From NCBI GenBank assembly GCA_039814545.1, contig JBCCBB010000097.1:1-10287 (forward strand): a stretch of DNA of 10,287 nt. The letters are read 5' to 3'. Numbering within the stretch: the first letter of the stretch is position 1; the number at the start of each line of letters is the position of its first letter. Shown here piece after piece: positions 1-7,560 of the stretch. The DNA is from CALBPI01 sp039814545 (GTDB lineage: Bacteria > Pseudomonadota > Gammaproteobacteria > Steroidobacterales > Woeseiaceae). Under the pieces are notes generated by a model. That model did no database searches. It saw nothing but the letters and a program-made list of their open reading frames with translations, and was not told the DNA's origin. The position numbers were made by a program, and so were the translations under genes.

Positions 1-2907
1 AACGACGTGGGCGCTATGCCGCCACGTGGCGGTACCGACTACCGCGTGCTCGACTGGAGCCGTGACGGCAGCAACGTGCTGGTCCGCGCTAACCGCTTGC
101 CTTGGGGCGTGCGGATGGGGCGCTACTTCCACGTGCCCGCGGGCGGTGGCGACGAAACGCCGTTGGAGATCCCCGAAGGCGGTGGCGGGATGTACTCGCC
201 CGACGGCAGCAAAATCGTCTACACGCCCATCGACCGCGAGTTTCGGACTTGGAAGCGCTACCGCGGTGGGCGCGCCCAAGACGTCTGGGTCTACGACCTC
301 GAGAACAGCAGCTCGACGCAACTGACGGATGACCCGGCCACCGATCAGCAGCCGGTTTGGGTGGGTGACGACATCTACTTCACATCTGATCGCGATTACA
401 CGCTGAACCTCTACCGCTACTCGGCCGCGGGTTCGGAAGCCGTGACAGCGCATGACGACTTTGATGTGCTCTGGGCCAGCGCAGGCCCGCAGGCCATCGT
501 TTACGAGAACGGGGGTTGGCTGTACCGCTTTGACCCGGCCAGCGGTGAGTCGCAGAAGCTCACCATCACGATTGCAGGCGACCGCCCGGCGACGCTGCCC
601 AAAATCGTCGAAGCCGCGGGCTTCATTGAGTCGGCAGACTTGTCGCCAGCCGGTAATCGCGTCCTGATTACGGCCCGCGGCGAGGTCTTCAGCGCGCCCG
701 CCAAAAAGGGCCCGATCCGCAATTTGACGCGTACGCCGAACACACGCGAGGTGGCTGCGAGCTGGTCGCCCGACGCCACGCAGCTCGCCTATCTGTCCGA
801 TGCGACCGGCGAGTACGAAATCTGGGTGCGCCCCGTTGGTGGCGGTGAGGCGCGACAGGTGACCAATGACGGCGCGATCTGGCGGTTCCCGCCCGTCTGG
901 TCGCCTGACTCGAGCAAGCTCCTGTTTGGCGACAAAAACCAGCGCCTCAATGTCGTCGATGTCGGCAATGGCCGTGTCACGGTGCTCGATGCGTCCGACC
1001 GCAACGACATCACCGACTACAGCTGGTCGCCCGACAGCCGGTTCGTGAGCTACATCAAGAACAACGAGCTTGGCATCGGCAACATCTGGATCTACGCGTT
1101 CGGCGATCGCCAGACGCGCCAGGTGACAACCGAGCTCACGAACGAACAGTCACCTGTGTTCGATCCGCAGGGGCGTTACCTCTACTTCCTCTCATCGCGT
1201 GACCAGAACCTGCAGTTCAGCTCGATCGAGTTTAACTACATGGTCACCAACTCGGTTCGGGTGTACGCCGCTCAACTGACCGCCGACCAGCCGGCGCTGT
1301 TCCGGCCCAAGAGCGATGAGGTGGTGCAGGCCGAGGACGCTGACGGCGACGAGAGCGAAAACGGTGACGGCGACGGTGGCGATATCGAGGTCAGCATTGA
1401 TTACACCGGCATCGAAGCGCGCGTGGTTGCGTTGCAGGACCAGGGCGGCAACTACGGCAACCTTGTTGCGACGGCCAAGGGCCCCGCATACGTCGTGACG
1501 CGCAACGGCGACAGCAACGTCGTGATGTTCGACCTCAAGGAAGAGAAAGAGAAAACCGTCCTCGAGGGCGTCGGCAACTTCTCTGTTTCGGGCGACGGCA
1601 AGAAGGTCCTGTTCTCGGCCAACGGCGGCCTGGGTATCGCAGACCTCGCGCCCAAACAGGACGCGAGCAAGGGCCATCTCGACCTCGACAACATGGAGCT
1701 GCGCGTCGACCCGCGGGTCGAGTGGCAGCAGATGTACGTCGATGGCTGGCGCATCCTGCGCGACTGGTTTTACGACCCCAACATGCACGGCCAGGACTGG
1801 GACGCCATTCGGGCCAAGTACGCGCCGCTCGTCGACCACGTCGCGCACCGCGCCGATCTCGACTACATCTTCGGTGAGGTCGCGGGCGAAATGAACGCGG
1901 GCCACATCTACGTGCAGTCGGGCGACCAGCCCAGCGTGCAGCGTCGCAGCGGCGGCCTTTTGGGCGCCGAAGTTGAGCGCGCCGACGACGCCTACCGCGT
2001 GGTCAAGATCTTCAAGGGCGAAGCCTGGCAAACGGCGTTCTATTCGCCGCTCGCGGCGCCCGGCGTCGATGTCGCCGAGGGTGACTACATCCTGGCCATC
2101 AATGGCGTGGCGGCGGCCGACGTGCAGAACTTCTACGCGCTGCTGGAAAACACGGCGGGCGACATCGTCACGCTGACCGTGAATGATCGACCCGCAACGC
2201 GCGGCAGTCGCGACGTGATGGTCCAGACCGTCACGTCGGAAACGCAGCTGCGCTACCTCGACTGGGTCGAAGATCGCGCGCGTCGCGTCGACGAGCTTTC
2301 GGGCGGTCGCATCGGCTACGTGCACCTACCGAACACGGCGGGGGCCGGCAACCGTGAGCTCTACAAGCGCTTTCTGCCGCAGATGAACAAGGACGCGCTC
2401 ATCATCGATGCGCGTTACAACGGTGGCGGATTCATTCCCGACCGCATGATCGAGATCGTGTCGCGCCGGCCGTTGAACTACTGGAAGCGCCGCGGGCTTG
2501 AGCCGCAGGCGACACCCGCGTTCTCACACACAGGGCCGAAGGCGACACTAATCAACGGCTACTCGTCGTCGGGCGGTGATGCGTTCCCGTACTACTTCAA
2601 GAAGCTTGGCCTGGGCCCGTTGATCGGAACGCGGACCTGGGGCGGGCTCATTGGCATCTCGGGCAACCCGTCACTGGCCGATGGCGGCAGCATCCTCGCG
2701 TCGACCTTCCGCTTTATGGATACGGACAACGAGTGGGCCGTCGAGAACGAGGGCGTGGCGCCCGATATCGAAGTCGTCGACCGGCCCGAGCTCGTCGCGG
2801 CGGGTCAGGATCCGACGCTTGAAGCGGCGGTCACTTACCTGCTGGCCGAGCTTGAAAAGAACCCGCCCGCTGAGGTGCAGGCGCCGCCTGCACCGACGGA
2901 TTTCTAG
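1..2907 (+). CDS. Tricorn-type serine protease (S41 family), 5'-partial
   Basis: The reading frame is open from base 1, so the true start and any signal peptide lie upstream; about 968 residues are visible against roughly 1050-1100 for the family. The N-terminal half consists of WD40/PD40-like propeller blades with repeated W-SPD-S/G motifs and TSDRD or LSSRDQN strand ends. An acidic Asp/Glu/Gly linker (nt ~1315-1390) follows, then a C1 helical domain (from nt ~1715, WQQMYVDGWRILRDWFYD), a PDZ domain (nt ~1945-2200) and the S41 catalytic domain. By comparison with Thermoplasma tricorn, the catalytic His is in NAGHIYV (codon 1903-1905), the nucleophile Ser in YSSSGGDAF (codon 2569-2571) and the Glu in VENEGV (codon 2743-2745). 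TRTWGGLIGI and GVAPDIEV are family hallmarks. Known archaeal tricorn trims oligopeptides in the cytosol; bacterial homologues are often exported, which cannot be checked here. It converges on the minus-strand operon and shares no obvious function with it. Confidence 0.93.
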   Translation, partial: NDVGAMPPRGGTDYRVLDWSRDGSNVLVRANRLPWGVRMGRYFHVPAGGGDETPLEIPEGGGGMYSPDGSKIVYTPIDREFRTWKRYRGGRAQDVWVYDLENSSSTQLTDDPATDQQPVWVGDDIYFTSDRDYTLNLYRYSAAGSEAVTAHDDFDVLWASAGPQAIVYENGGWLYRFDPASGESQKLTITIAGDRPATLPKIVEAAGFIESADLSPAGNRVLITARGEVFSAPAKKGPIRNLTRTPNTREVAASWSPDATQLAYLSDATGEYEIWVRPVGGGEARQVTNDGAIWRFPPVWSPDSSKLLFGDKNQRLNVVDVGNGRVTVLDASDRNDITDYSWSPDSRFVSYIKNNELGIGNIWIYAFGDRQTRQVTTELTNEQSPVFDPQGRYLYFLSSRDQNLQFSSIEFNYMVTNSVRVYAAQLTADQPALFRPKSDEVVQAEDADGDESENGDGDGGDIEVSIDYTGIEARVVALQDQGGNYGNLVATAKGPAYVVTRNGDSNVVMFDLKEEKEKTVLEGVGNFSVSGDGKKVLFSANGGLGIADLAPKQDASKGHLDLDNMELRVDPRVEWQQMYVDGWRILRDWFYDPNMHGQDWDAIRAKYAPLVDHVAHRADLDYIFGEVAGEMNAGHIYVQSGDQPSVQRRSGGLLGAEVERADDAYRVVKIFKGEAWQTAFYSPLAAPGVDVAEGDYILAINGVAAADVQNFYALLENTAGDIVTLTVNDRPATRGSRDVMVQTVTSETQLRYLDWVEDRARRVDELSGGRIGYVHLPNTAGAGNRELYKRFLPQMNKDALIIDARYNGGGFIPDRMIEIVSRRPLNYWKRRGLEPQATPAFSHTGPKATLINGYSSSGGDAFPYYFKKLGLGPLIGTRTWGGLIGISGNPSLADGGSILASTFRFMDTDNEWAVENEGVAPDIEVVDRPELVAAGQDPTLEAAVTYLLAELEKNPPAEVQAPPAPTDF

Positions 2908-2917
2908 TCGTCGGGTG
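2891..2917. terminator. Inverted repeat spanning both convergent stop codons (possible bidirectional transcript end)
   Basis: CACCGACG (2891-2898) can pair with CGTCGGGTG (2909-2917), giving eight base pairs with one bulged G at about 2913 and a ten-base loop. The loop contains CTAG, which supplies the stop codon of both the plus-strand protease and the minus-strand DUF2855 gene. No T-tract follows on either strand, so it is not a canonical intrinsic terminator. The arms are also coding on both strands, so the pairing may be chance. It is the only candidate transcript end at this junction. Confidence 0.3.
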
Positions 2918-3989
2918 TGATGATGATCCCGAGGTCCGGCGCGGGCGTGCCGGCAAGTACCTCCCGGTAGCTCGACTCGAGCGCCGGGATGCCGGCACGG
3001 TGTTCGTAGCGCAGCCAGTCTGCGCTCTTGATCGACGCGTCGCGCCAGAACGCGAACGCGCGCTGTTCGAAGACGCCGGGCCCCCAGTCCTTGGCGCGCT
3101 TGAGCATATGGCCCGGCGCGAAGAACATCTGGCTGCGTTCGGCGATGAAGCCTTCGGTCATCTGGTTGTCGTCGTAGTGGGTCAGGCCCACATTAGACGT
3201 GAAGCGCATGTTGTCACCCAGGTGCGTGTGCAGCGCCGCCAGCACCGTGCCGTTGCCTGACATGTCGACGATGACGGTCGGCTTGCTGGCATCGATGCTG
3301 TCGATGGCGTCATAGCTGGCCGTTTGCGTGTAGAGGCCGAGGTCTTTGACGCGGTCCACGTTGCCCGGTGAGGTCAGGCCGATCACCTCGCGCCCGCCAC
3401 TGTCGGCCGCTAGTGCGTAGGCCAGGCCGATCGCCGTCTTCGATGAGGCGCTCGGGATAATGACCTGGCTGGCGCCGAAGTACTCGTTGTCGACGAGGTA
3501 GTCATAGAGGCAGTACGAGGTCGCGTAGAGCGGGAACAACAGCATGCGCGCATCATCGAGTTGCGGCTCGTAGTGCGGCTCATGGCTGCAGCGTGCGTAG
3601 CCGTTGTAGACGGGCGGAAGTGCTGCGCGGTGCTCGATCCCGTCCGTTAGGCGTTGTTCCGCAATTTTGCCGGGCTCCATGACGAGATGCGTGCCCATGG
3701 GCCAGTAGCCGTAGAAGCGCTCGCCCACCGCGATCTCGGGGTGCTTGCTCTCGATGACGTTGGCGAAGCCCCAGGTCGGGATCACGCCCCAGCCGTCTTC
3801 GGCCGGAAAGAACTGCCAGTAGCCGATCTTCTCGCCGACCACGCCGTACGTGATGTTGTTGGCGCTCAGACCAAAGCAATCGACGGCACACAGCACCTGG
3901 CCGTCCGCCAGGGGCGCGAGCTCGTGTTCGGTCACTCGGGTCGTGGTGAGATCGTCCTTGCGGACTTCGAGCGTCTTGGCGGTGGTCAT
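2904..3989 (-). CDS. DUF2855 family protein (medium-chain dehydrogenase/reductase-like)
   Basis: This 361-residue protein matches the usual length and sequence style of the DUF2855 family, whose biochemical role is unknown to me. The N-terminal part resembles a GroES-like dehydrogenase fold (GQVLCAVDCFGLSANNITYG at residues ~30-49, PTWGFANVIESKH at ~71-83). The middle part looks like a Rossmann-type cofactor segment, VIIPSASSKTAIGLAYAL (residues ~176-193), followed by EVIGLTSPGN and a TVIVDMSGNG strand-turn (~238-247). The usual GxGxxG of NAD(P)-dependent dehydrogenases is replaced by SASSKT. No zinc-ligand set is obvious. The ATG at 3989 is chosen because GGAG lies 7 nt upstream and the preceding gene stops 2 nt before it; an in-frame ATG at 4061 would reach back into that gene. 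It is the last gene of the operon. A redox step on a CoA-pathway intermediate is only a guess. Confidence 0.88.
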   Translation of the reverse strand: MTTAKTLEVRKDDLTTTRVTEHELAPLADGQVLCAVDCFGLSANNITYGVVGEKIGYWQFFPAEDGWGVIPTWGFANVIESKHPEIAVGERFYGYWPMGTHLVMEPGKIAEQRLTDGIEHRAALPPVYNGYARCSHEPHYEPQLDDARMLLFPLYATSYCLYDYLVDNEYFGASQVIIPSASSKTAIGLAYALAADSGGREVIGLTSPGNVDRVKDLGLYTQTASYDAIDSIDASKPTVIVDMSGNGTVLAALHTHLGDNMRFTSNVGLTHYDDNQMTEGFIAERSQMFFAPGHMLKRAKDWGPGVFEQRAFAFWRDASIKSADWLRYEHRAGIPALESSYREVLAGTPAPDLGIIITPDD

Positions 3990-3991
3990 GG

Positions 3992-4804
3992 TCAGGCTCC
4001 GGGAGTTTGGAGAAAACGTGTGCCGGCTGCGGGCGGCGGTGTCGGTGGGCCGGCGAAGCACTGCGCGATGCGCATCCAGTGCTCGGCCGTGTCACCCGTG
4101 ACGACGAGATCCGTGTCGGCGATGTTGCGCGTCTGCGTGACCACTTGGCAGAACTCAGTCGCGCTGCCCGTGATGCTCGCCTCGGACGCCGGGTCGCCCA
4201 GGTCCCATTGCGCGCCCGAGGGGGCGGTCAGCGTGACTCGCGGCACGACGTCGGGAACATCGAGGCTGTTGATTTTGTGATTGAACGCAAATGTATTCAC
4301 GCCCAGTACGGCAATCGAGTAAATCCGGTCGGTGTCGGTGCGCGCGACGCCGAAGCAGTCGAACACGGCTTGCCCGTGCGCCCAGGTCTCCATGAGTCGG
4401 GCGCTGATACACGAGCGCGCACTCATGTCGGGACCACCCCAGCGCACGCGCGTCTTTGGATCGGCGTGGGCGTACACCTTGGCCGTGGCCGCAACGCTTT
4501 GTTGCCAGGCATCGAGGATCGAGGTAGCCGATTTTTCGGCCAGCAGGCCGCGCTCGAAGGCTCTAAGGCCGCCGGGCTCATGCATCGCTGCGACCACGTT
4601 GGAGAAGAACGCCGTGAAGGCGTCGCCGTCGGCCAGCGTCAGCGCCGCAGCGTCGTTCCAGATAAACAGGTGGCCGAGTACGTCGGCGACGGACCAGTCC
4701 TTGAACTGCGTACGCGTGAGCAGCGTGGCTTCGTCGAGGTCGGCGACGAGCGCGTTGAGCGCGTCACTTTCGTCCCGAAACGCGGTGACGACATCGTCGG
4801 TCAT
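3992..4804 (-). CDS. TIGR03084-type DinB/maleylpyruvate isomerase-like metal-binding protein
   Basis: This 270-residue protein has an N-terminal four-helix DinB/MDMPI-like domain and a short C-terminal domain of the type that follows it in the TIGR03084 family. The likely metal triad is His45 (DVLGHLFIWND), Glu139 and His143 (RLMETWAHGQ). The C-terminal part carries ASITGSATEFCQVVTQ, VVTGDTAEHWMRIAQCFAGPP and a Pro-rich tail. Characterised relatives include mycothiol-dependent maleylpyruvate isomerase of actinobacteria, a cytosolic thiol-dependent enzyme; the function of this subfamily is not known to me. The ATG overlaps the stop of the carboxylase alpha gene by four bases (ATGA), and GGAGG lies 4 nt upstream. 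The gene ends 2 nt before the DUF2855 start. Its position suggests a role tied to the acyl-CoA pathway, perhaps a thiol- or metal-dependent isomerisation or hydrolysis. That role is inference. Confidence 0.87.
   Translation of the reverse strand: MTDDVVTAFRDESDALNALVADLDEATLLTRTQFKDWSVADVLGHLFIWNDAAALTLADGDAFTAFFSNVVAAMHEPGGLRAFERGLLAEKSATSILDAWQQSVAATAKVYAHADPKTRVRWGGPDMSARSCISARLMETWAHGQAVFDCFGVARTDTDRIYSIAVLGVNTFAFNHKINSLDVPDVVPRVTLTAPSGAQWDLGDPASEASITGSATEFCQVVTQTRNIADTDLVVTGDTAEHWMRIAQCFAGPPTPPPAAGTRFLQTPGA
3997..4000 (-). promoter_or_regulatory. Ribosome binding site of the DUF2855 gene
   Basis: GGAG reading on the minus strand lies 7 nt before the ATG at 3989, inside the last codons of the preceding gene. 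It decides for this start over the in-frame ATG at 4061. Confidence 0.6.
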
Positions 4805-6774
4805 TCAGCCTCCGGCTCAAGTTCGATCAACAGGGCGTCGGCATCCACCTGGTCACCCTCTACGCAGTGTACCGCGCTCACGCGGCCTTCCCGGGGCGCC
4901 GTCACCGCATGCTGCATTTTCATGGCCTCAACGACGGCCACGCGCTGGTCGGCGCGCACCGTGTCGCCCACAGCGACATCGATGGACATCACTTTGCCGT
5001 GCATGGGTGCGGCGACACTGTCCCCGCTTTGGTCGACATCGGCGGCGCCGGATTGCGCGAGCCCGATCGGCCCCGAGAATTCGGCACAGGACAGATGCAG
5101 CGCATCGTCATCGAGCAAGGCGTCCAGGTCGATGAGTGCGCCGCCTGACTCGACCGTGAGTCGGCCGGCCGCCTCTCCAACCACGGTCAGCGTGTCCACC
5201 TCGCCGTCGACAGCGACGGCGTAGCTGCCGCCACCGAGCGCTGTGACCTGCACGCTCGACTCGGACGCGAAGGGACAGGTTTGGGCCAGCGGTGTGGCGT
5301 TCGACCAGTCCTCGAGTTCGTCGTTGATCTGCAGTGACTGCGCCAGCGCCTGGGACATGCGCGCGCGGTACCAGGCGACCGCGGCCAGTCGCAGGACGGC
5401 AGCGTCCTCCGCAGTGCTCGCCTGCGGCGCGTGATCGTCGATGAAGTGCGTCGTCGCTTCGCCGGCGGCAAACGCCTCGTGCTCGAGTGCTGCGCGCAGG
5501 AAATCCCGGTTGTGCGTGATACCGAGCAGCACCGTGTCCTCGAGCGCTGTGACGAGGCGTCGGCGGGCCGTAGCGCGGTCGCGGCCGTGCGCGATGATCT
5601 TAGCCAGCAGCGGGTCGTAGTGCGGCGAGATGACATCGCCCGTCTCGATGCCCGCGTCGGTGCGTACGCCCGTTGCCGGGCGCCAGAGTGCGATGTCGCC
5701 GGTTTGCGGCAGGAAGTCGCGCTCAGGGTCTTCGGCGTACAGCCGCACCTCGATCGAATGCCCGGCCAGTCGCACGTCATCCTGCGCGAACGGGAGCGGG
5801 CGACCTTCGGCGACATCGAGCTGCAGTGCCACGAGATCAAGACCCGTGATCGACTCGGTGACCGGGTGCTCGACCTGCAGTCGCGTGTTCATTTCGAGGA
5901 AGTAGAAGCTGCCATCGGCATCGAGCAGAAACTCGACGGTGCCGGCGCCGCGGTAGTCGATGTCTGCCGCGGCCGCGACGGCCGCAGCACCCATGCGCGC
6001 GCGCAGTTCGGTGTCGACGGCCGGGCTCGGTGCTTCTTCGATCACTTTCTGGTGTCGGCGCTGCACGGAGCAGTCGCGCTCGCCCAGGTGCAGCGTGGTG
6101 CCGTGAGCGTCAGCCAACACTTGCACCTCGACGTGACGCGGTGCGACCACGGCGCGTTCGAGGATGAGCTGGTCCGAGCCGAACGCCGACAGCGCCTCGG
6201 CGCGCGCGAGCGACAGCGCATCGGCCAGCGCGTCTTCTCGCTCCACGATGCGCATGCCGCGGCCACCGCCGCCGGCGGCGGCTTTCACCATGACGGGATA
6301 ACCAATTTTCGCAGCCGCCTGCGTCAGCGCCGTGTCGTCCTGAGCGTCGCCATCATAGCCGGGTACGCAGGGCACGCCTGCGGTCTGCATGCGCTGACGG
6401 GCCGCGGCCTTGTTGCCCATGAGCGCGATCGCCTCGACCCCCGGGCCGATGAAGATGAGGCCAGCGGCCTCGCAGGCGGCGGCAAACTCGGCGTTCTCAG
6501 ACAGAAAGCCGTAGCCCGGGTGCACGGCGTCGGCATCGGCGGCCACGGCTGCCGCGACGATGCGCTCGATGTCGAGGTAGGACGCGGCGGCGGGAGGTGG
6601 CCCGATCGGGAGTGCGACGTCGGCCGCCGCGACGTGCGGTGCGCCCGCGTCCGCATCGGAGTAGATTGCGATGGTCGTCCGGCCTGTAGCGCGCAACGTG
6701 CGCGCGATGCGACACGCGATCTCGCCACGGTTGGCGATGAGCACGCGCGAAATGGGTCGGAACGAAGCGCTCAT
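4801..6774 (-). CDS. Acyl-CoA carboxylase alpha subunit: biotin carboxylase plus biotin carrier (MCC/GCC type)
   Basis: This 657-residue protein carboxylates its own biotin with ATP and bicarbonate and passes the carboxyl group to the beta subunit. Domains in order: biotin carboxylase N-domain (VLIANRGEIACRIART, ~11-26; HPGYGFLSENAEF, ~85-97), ATP-grasp domain with Gly-rich loop KAAAGGGGRGMRIV (~164-177), LGERDCSVQRRHQK (~230-243) and active-site EMNTRLQVEHPVTE (~294-307), then the BC C-domain ending in PHYDPLLAKIIAHG (~384-397). A divergent linker region (~455-585) corresponds to the subunit-contact (BT) domain of methylcrotonyl- and geranyl-CoA carboxylases. The C-terminal biotinyl domain has the biotin attachment site VEAMKM, with Lys619. 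Length and layout fit the alpha subunit of 3-methylcrotonyl-, geranyl- or related acyl-CoA carboxylases (LiuD/AtuF type) rather than the ~450-residue AccC. The start overlaps the upstream hydratase stop (ATGA). An in-frame GTG nine bases earlier falls inside the likely Shine-Dalgarno site and was not used. Confidence 0.95.
   Translation of the reverse strand: MSASFRPISRVLIANRGEIACRIARTLRATGRTTIAIYSDADAGAPHVAAADVALPIGPPPAAASYLDIERIVAAAVAADADAVHPGYGFLSENAEFAAACEAAGLIFIGPGVEAIALMGNKAAARQRMQTAGVPCVPGYDGDAQDDTALTQAAAKIGYPVMVKAAAGGGGRGMRIVEREDALADALSLARAEALSAFGSDQLILERAVVAPRHVEVQVLADAHGTTLHLGERDCSVQRRHQKVIEEAPSPAVDTELRARMGAAAVAAAADIDYRGAGTVEFLLDADGSFYFLEMNTRLQVEHPVTESITGLDLVALQLDVAEGRPLPFAQDDVRLAGHSIEVRLYAEDPERDFLPQTGDIALWRPATGVRTDAGIETGDVISPHYDPLLAKIIAHGRDRATARRRLVTALEDTVLLGITHNRDFLRAALEHEAFAAGEATTHFIDDHAPQASTAEDAAVLRLAAVAWYRARMSQALAQSLQINDELEDWSNATPLAQTCPFASESSVQVTALGGGSYAVAVDGEVDTLTVVGEAAGRLTVESGGALIDLDALLDDDALHLSCAEFSGPIGLAQSGAADVDQSGDSVAAPMHGKVMSIDVAVGDTVRADQRVAVVEAMKMQHAVTAPREGRVSAVHCVEGDQVDADALLIELEPEAE
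4809..4813 (-). promoter_or_regulatory. Ribosome binding site of the TIGR03084-like gene
   Basis: GGAGG on the minus strand lies 4 nt before the ATG at 4804, within the final codons of the carboxylase alpha gene. The spacing is slightly short, but the stop/start overlap ATGA would help coupled initiation. Confidence 0.6.
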
Positions 6775-7559
6775 GGTTGCCACCCCGGTTTGCGTTTGCC
6801 GACGAAGGCGGCCATGCCCTCACGCCCTTCGTCACTCTGCAGGCATTCTCGGAATATGGTTGCCGCGTGATTCACGAAGATCTCTGCGTCGACGGGTGCG
6901 AGTGTTTGCAGCAAGCGCTTGGTGGCCGCGTTGGCGCCCGGTGCACAGGCGAGCACGTCAGCGCGCAGTCTGGCCTCGGTGGCGTCGAGGGCTGCTGTGT
7001 CCGCGACGACCTCATCGGCGATGCCGAGTTCGAACGCCGCCTTGCCATCGAATTGCGCGCCCGTGAGCATGAGCCGCCGCGCGGCGGGCAGGCCCGCACG
7101 CGCGACCACGAACGGTGCGATCTGAGCGGGCACGATACCGAGCCTGGTCTCAGTCAGGGCAAAGCGGCACTCGGCCGTCACGATGTTGAGGTCACCGGCG
7201 CAGGCGAGCCCCATGCCGCCGGCCATCGCCGCGCCGTGGACCGCCATGATCGTGGTTTGCGGCATCGTGGCGACGCGGTGGAACAGGGTGCCCGCCGCGC
7301 GGCTCGAGGCCTCAATGGCCGCGGCGGCCTCGGGGTCGTCGAGGCTGCGGCCGAAGCCCTTCAGATCGCCGCCCGCGCAAAACACGCGGCCCTGTCCGCG
7401 CAGCGTGATGCCGCGGATCCCCGTGTCGTTAGCCGTTGCGTCCAATAGAGTCTGCAGCTCAGCCACCATCTCGCTCGAGAGCGCATTGCGCGCGTCGGGG
7501 CGTGCCAATGCGATGGAGAGCCAGTCGCCGTCGCGCGTGGCTTCGATAGTTGTCGTCAC
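6771..7559 (-). CDS. Enoyl-CoA hydratase/isomerase family protein, LiuC/AtuE-like (3-methylglutaconyl-CoA-type hydratase)
   Basis: This 262-residue crotonase-fold protein has the usual full length. It shows ALARPDARNALSSEM near the N-terminus, the first oxyanion segment FCAGGDLKGFG (~60-70) and the second, HGAAMAGGMGLACAGD (~108-123). TETRLGIVPAQIAPFVV (~136-152) carries the second crotonase glutamate (Glu137). The position of crotonase Glu144 is Gly117. To my knowledge, the GxGL loop together with IxPAxIxPFVV is typical of bacterial methylglutaconyl-CoA and isohexenylglutaconyl-CoA hydratases (LiuC, AtuE). That fits a gene lodged between the two carboxylase subunits. Expected reaction: hydration of the carboxylated 3-methyl-enoyl-CoA to a 3-hydroxy-3-methylglutaryl-CoA analogue in the cytosol. 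The start is GTG at 7559, one base after the beta-subunit stop, with GAGG 7 nt upstream. A longer in-frame start at 7667 would overlap the beta gene and adds an Arg/Ala-rich tail foreign to the family. Confidence 0.92.
   Translation of the reverse strand: MTTTIEATRDGDWLSIALARPDARNALSSEMVAELQTLLDATANDTGIRGITLRGQGRVFCAGGDLKGFGRSLDDPEAAAAIEASSRAAGTLFHRVATMPQTTIMAVHGAAMAGGMGLACAGDLNIVTAECRFALTETRLGIVPAQIAPFVVARAGLPAARRLMLTGAQFDGKAAFELGIADEVVADTAALDATEARLRADVLACAPGANAATKRLLQTLAPVDAEIFVNHAATIFRECLQSDEGREGMAAFVGKRKPGWQP
6780..6786 (-). promoter_or_regulatory. Ribosome binding site of the carboxylase alpha gene
   Basis: GGGGTGG on the minus strand lies 5 nt before the ATG at 6774. The alternative GTG at 6783 falls within this element, which favours the ATG. 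Confidence 0.55.
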
Positions 7560-7560
7560 G

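Noticed and set aside
1..1300. TolB or dipeptidyl peptidase IV-like propeller protein
   Set aside because: The propeller blades alone would allow it, but the downstream C1, PDZ and S41 catalytic domains in the same frame identify the tricorn architecture.
1192..2325. Long antisense open frame (377 codons) opposite the tricorn gene
   Set aside because: It lies wholly within a clearly conserved coding gene. The composition (Val/Ala/Arg/Asp/His-rich) is what a GC-rich gene gives in an antisense frame, and no domain is recognisable.
3990..4061. N-terminal extension of the DUF2855 protein from an upstream ATG
   Set aside because: It would overlap the preceding gene and adds a Arg-rich tail; the ATG at 3989 has a GGAG at 7 nt and gives the normal length.
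4007..5224. Plus-strand open frame of 405 codons opposite the TIGR03084-like and alpha genes
   Set aside because: Arg/Gly/Val-rich low-complexity translation with no family resemblance; both genes on the opposite strand have clear motifs.
5431..6870. Long plus-strand open frame (479 codons) opposite the carboxylase alpha gene
   Set aside because: Shadow of the alpha subunit caused by high third-position GC. It has no recognisable motifs and runs across the hydratase junction.
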